Below are positions 63,244-64,000 of a stretch of 64,000 bases of DNA, one piece after another. Both the position numbers and the translations under genes were made by a program. The number at the start of each line of letters is the position of its first letter. The first letter of the stretch is position 1. The stretch is from Chloroflexota bacterium (GTDB lineage: Bacteria; Chloroflexota; Anaerolineae; Anaerolineales; Villigracilaceae): positions 1 through 64,000 of the forward strand of contig JACPYX010000004.1 of NCBI GenBank assembly GCA_016195815.1. The letters run 5' to 3'. A model generated the notes under the pieces. It was not told the DNA's origin. It saw nothing but the letters and a program-made list of their open reading frames with translations, and ran no database searches.

Positions 63244-64000
63244 ATGCCTAATTCCGCAAAACTAACCCGCAGCCTTGTAGACGTTGCCATGGGACGCAAA
63301 CCCGCCGACCTTGTGATTCGCAAAGGCAAATGGGTCTCGGTGCAATCCGGCGAGATCATCTCCGACACCGACATTGCCATCGTGGACGGCCACTTCGCCT
63401 TCGTCGGCGCGGACGCGAAACACACCGTCGGGCCAAACACAAAAGTCATCGAAGCCGGTGGCCGCTTTCTCGTCCCGGGCCTGCTCGACGCGCACATGCA
63501 CGTTGAGTCCGGCATGATCACAGTCACGGAATTTGTGCGTGCCGTTGCGCCGCATGGCACGACCGGCATGTTCGTTGACCCGCACGAAATGGCGAACATC
63601 TTCGGACTCAAAGGTGTGCGCCTGATGGTGGACGAAGCCGCCAAACAGCCGATTCACGTTTGGGTGCAGATGCCGTCCTGCGTCCCGTCTGCGCCGGGGA
63701 TGGAAACGCCGGGTTCTTCAATTGGTCCAAACGAAGTCGCGGAGGCCATGACCTGGCCGGGCATCATCGGCCTGGGCGAGATGATGAACTTCCCCGGCGT
63801 GTTCAACAGCGACGAAAAAATGCACGCAGAAATGGCCGCCACCCACGCTTCAAACAAGACTGTTGGCGGGCACTACGCTTCGCCGGACCTTGGCCTGCCC
63901 TTTCACGGATACGTGGCGGGCGGCGCCGAAGATGACCACGAAGGCACGCGCATTGACGACGCAATTGCGCGCGTGCGTCAGGGCATGAAGCCGATGTTGA
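63244..64000 (+). CDS. ade: Adenine deaminase, 3' partial
   Basis: Deaminates adenine to hypoxanthine. The gene starts at ATG 63244 behind CCGGAGATACTC and is open to the window end (252 codons). Its family marks are GLLDAHMHVESGMITVTEF (HxH metal site and AdeC-specific Glu-Ser), APHGTTGMFVDPHEMANIFG (first 20 residues), PSCVPSAPGMETPG and LGEMMNFPGV. It is probably transcribed with the upstream deaminase. C-terminal half not in the window. Confidence 0.95.
   Translation, partial: MPNSAKLTRSLVDVAMGRKPADLVIRKGKWVSVQSGEIISDTDIAIVDGHFAFVGADAKHTVGPNTKVIEAGGRFLVPGLLDAHMHVESGMITVTEFVRAVAPHGTTGMFVDPHEMANIFGLKGVRLMVDEAAKQPIHVWVQMPSCVPSAPGMETPGSSIGPNEVAEAMTWPGIIGLGEMMNFPGVFNSDEKMHAEMAATHASNKTVGGHYASPDLGLPFHGYVAGGAEDDHEGTRIDDAIARVRQGMKPML

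Overview
The window reads as a stretch of bacterial chromosome, most likely from a member of the Chloroflexota close to the Anaerolineae. This is an inference from several signs: amino-acid biosynthesis on the LysW carrier protein, a homocitrate synthase with a RAM domain, Thr/Pro-rich lipoproteins with NBR1-type or SH3b domains, a bacterial cyclic 2,3-diphosphoglycerate synthetase homologue, and many small palindromic repeats. No rRNA, tRNA, CRISPR array, prophage or intact insertion sequence was found. Genes are dense, often joined by ATGA overlaps, and lie on both strands.

Layout. 1-6.9 kb: folC (5' end outside the window), lon, a short-chain dehydrogenase, an M24 peptidase and a GT87-like membrane protein. 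7.1-21.5 kb: a long block for lysine and arginine synthesis. The lysine arm (homocitrate synthase, homoaconitase large and small subunits, homoisocitrate dehydrogenase, LysX) is followed by argG, argH, lysW, a second LysX-family ligase (ArgX-like), lysY, lysZ, lysJ and lysK. The layout suggests that one carrier, LysW, and one set of LysY/Z/J/K enzymes serve both amino acids, with two ligases choosing the substrate. Each arm (hcs and argG) is preceded by the same kind of control unit: a sigma70-type promoter, a 35-codon Lys/Arg-rich leader ORF starting about 10 nt after the -10 box, and a strong intrinsic terminator. This paired leader-peptide attenuator is the most interesting feature of the window. 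Five copies of a palindromic GTCATTGCGAG repeat sit between the genes of this block.

21.6-27.4 kb: tag, an esterase, an MFS transporter and a metallo-beta-lactamase hydrolase, then recX-rny on the minus strand behind a 335-nt structured leader or small RNA. 27.4-36.1 kb: a SulP transporter, malic enzyme, an unknown membrane protein, the Pit phosphate transporter with its PhoU-like partner, obgE and bioY. 36.2-45.8 kb: the cDPG synthetase homologue, argS, rpsT (TTG start, Lys/Ala-rich tail), tilS, a tyrosine-recombinase-fold protein that has lost its catalytic residues, and uvrA. 45.9-57.1 kb: an NBR1-type surface protein, an ECF sigma factor with degV and a likely anti-sigma partner, an S41 protease lipoprotein, a TPR protein, a lipoprotein, mtaB, folD and an ATP-grasp protein. 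57.2-64 kb: an MFS exporter, an SH3b lipoprotein, yggT, two membrane or unknown genes, then two purine deaminases (8-oxoguanine deaminase-like and adenine deaminase, cut by the window end) behind a GntR-like operator.

Two genome-wide habits stand out. Many genes have a TATAAT-like box only 6-8 nt before the start codon and no ribosome binding site, suggesting leaderless mRNAs. Low-complexity and palindromic repeats have also entered coding sequences in frame (folC, lysK, uvrA, mtaB, the 8-oxoguanine deaminase).
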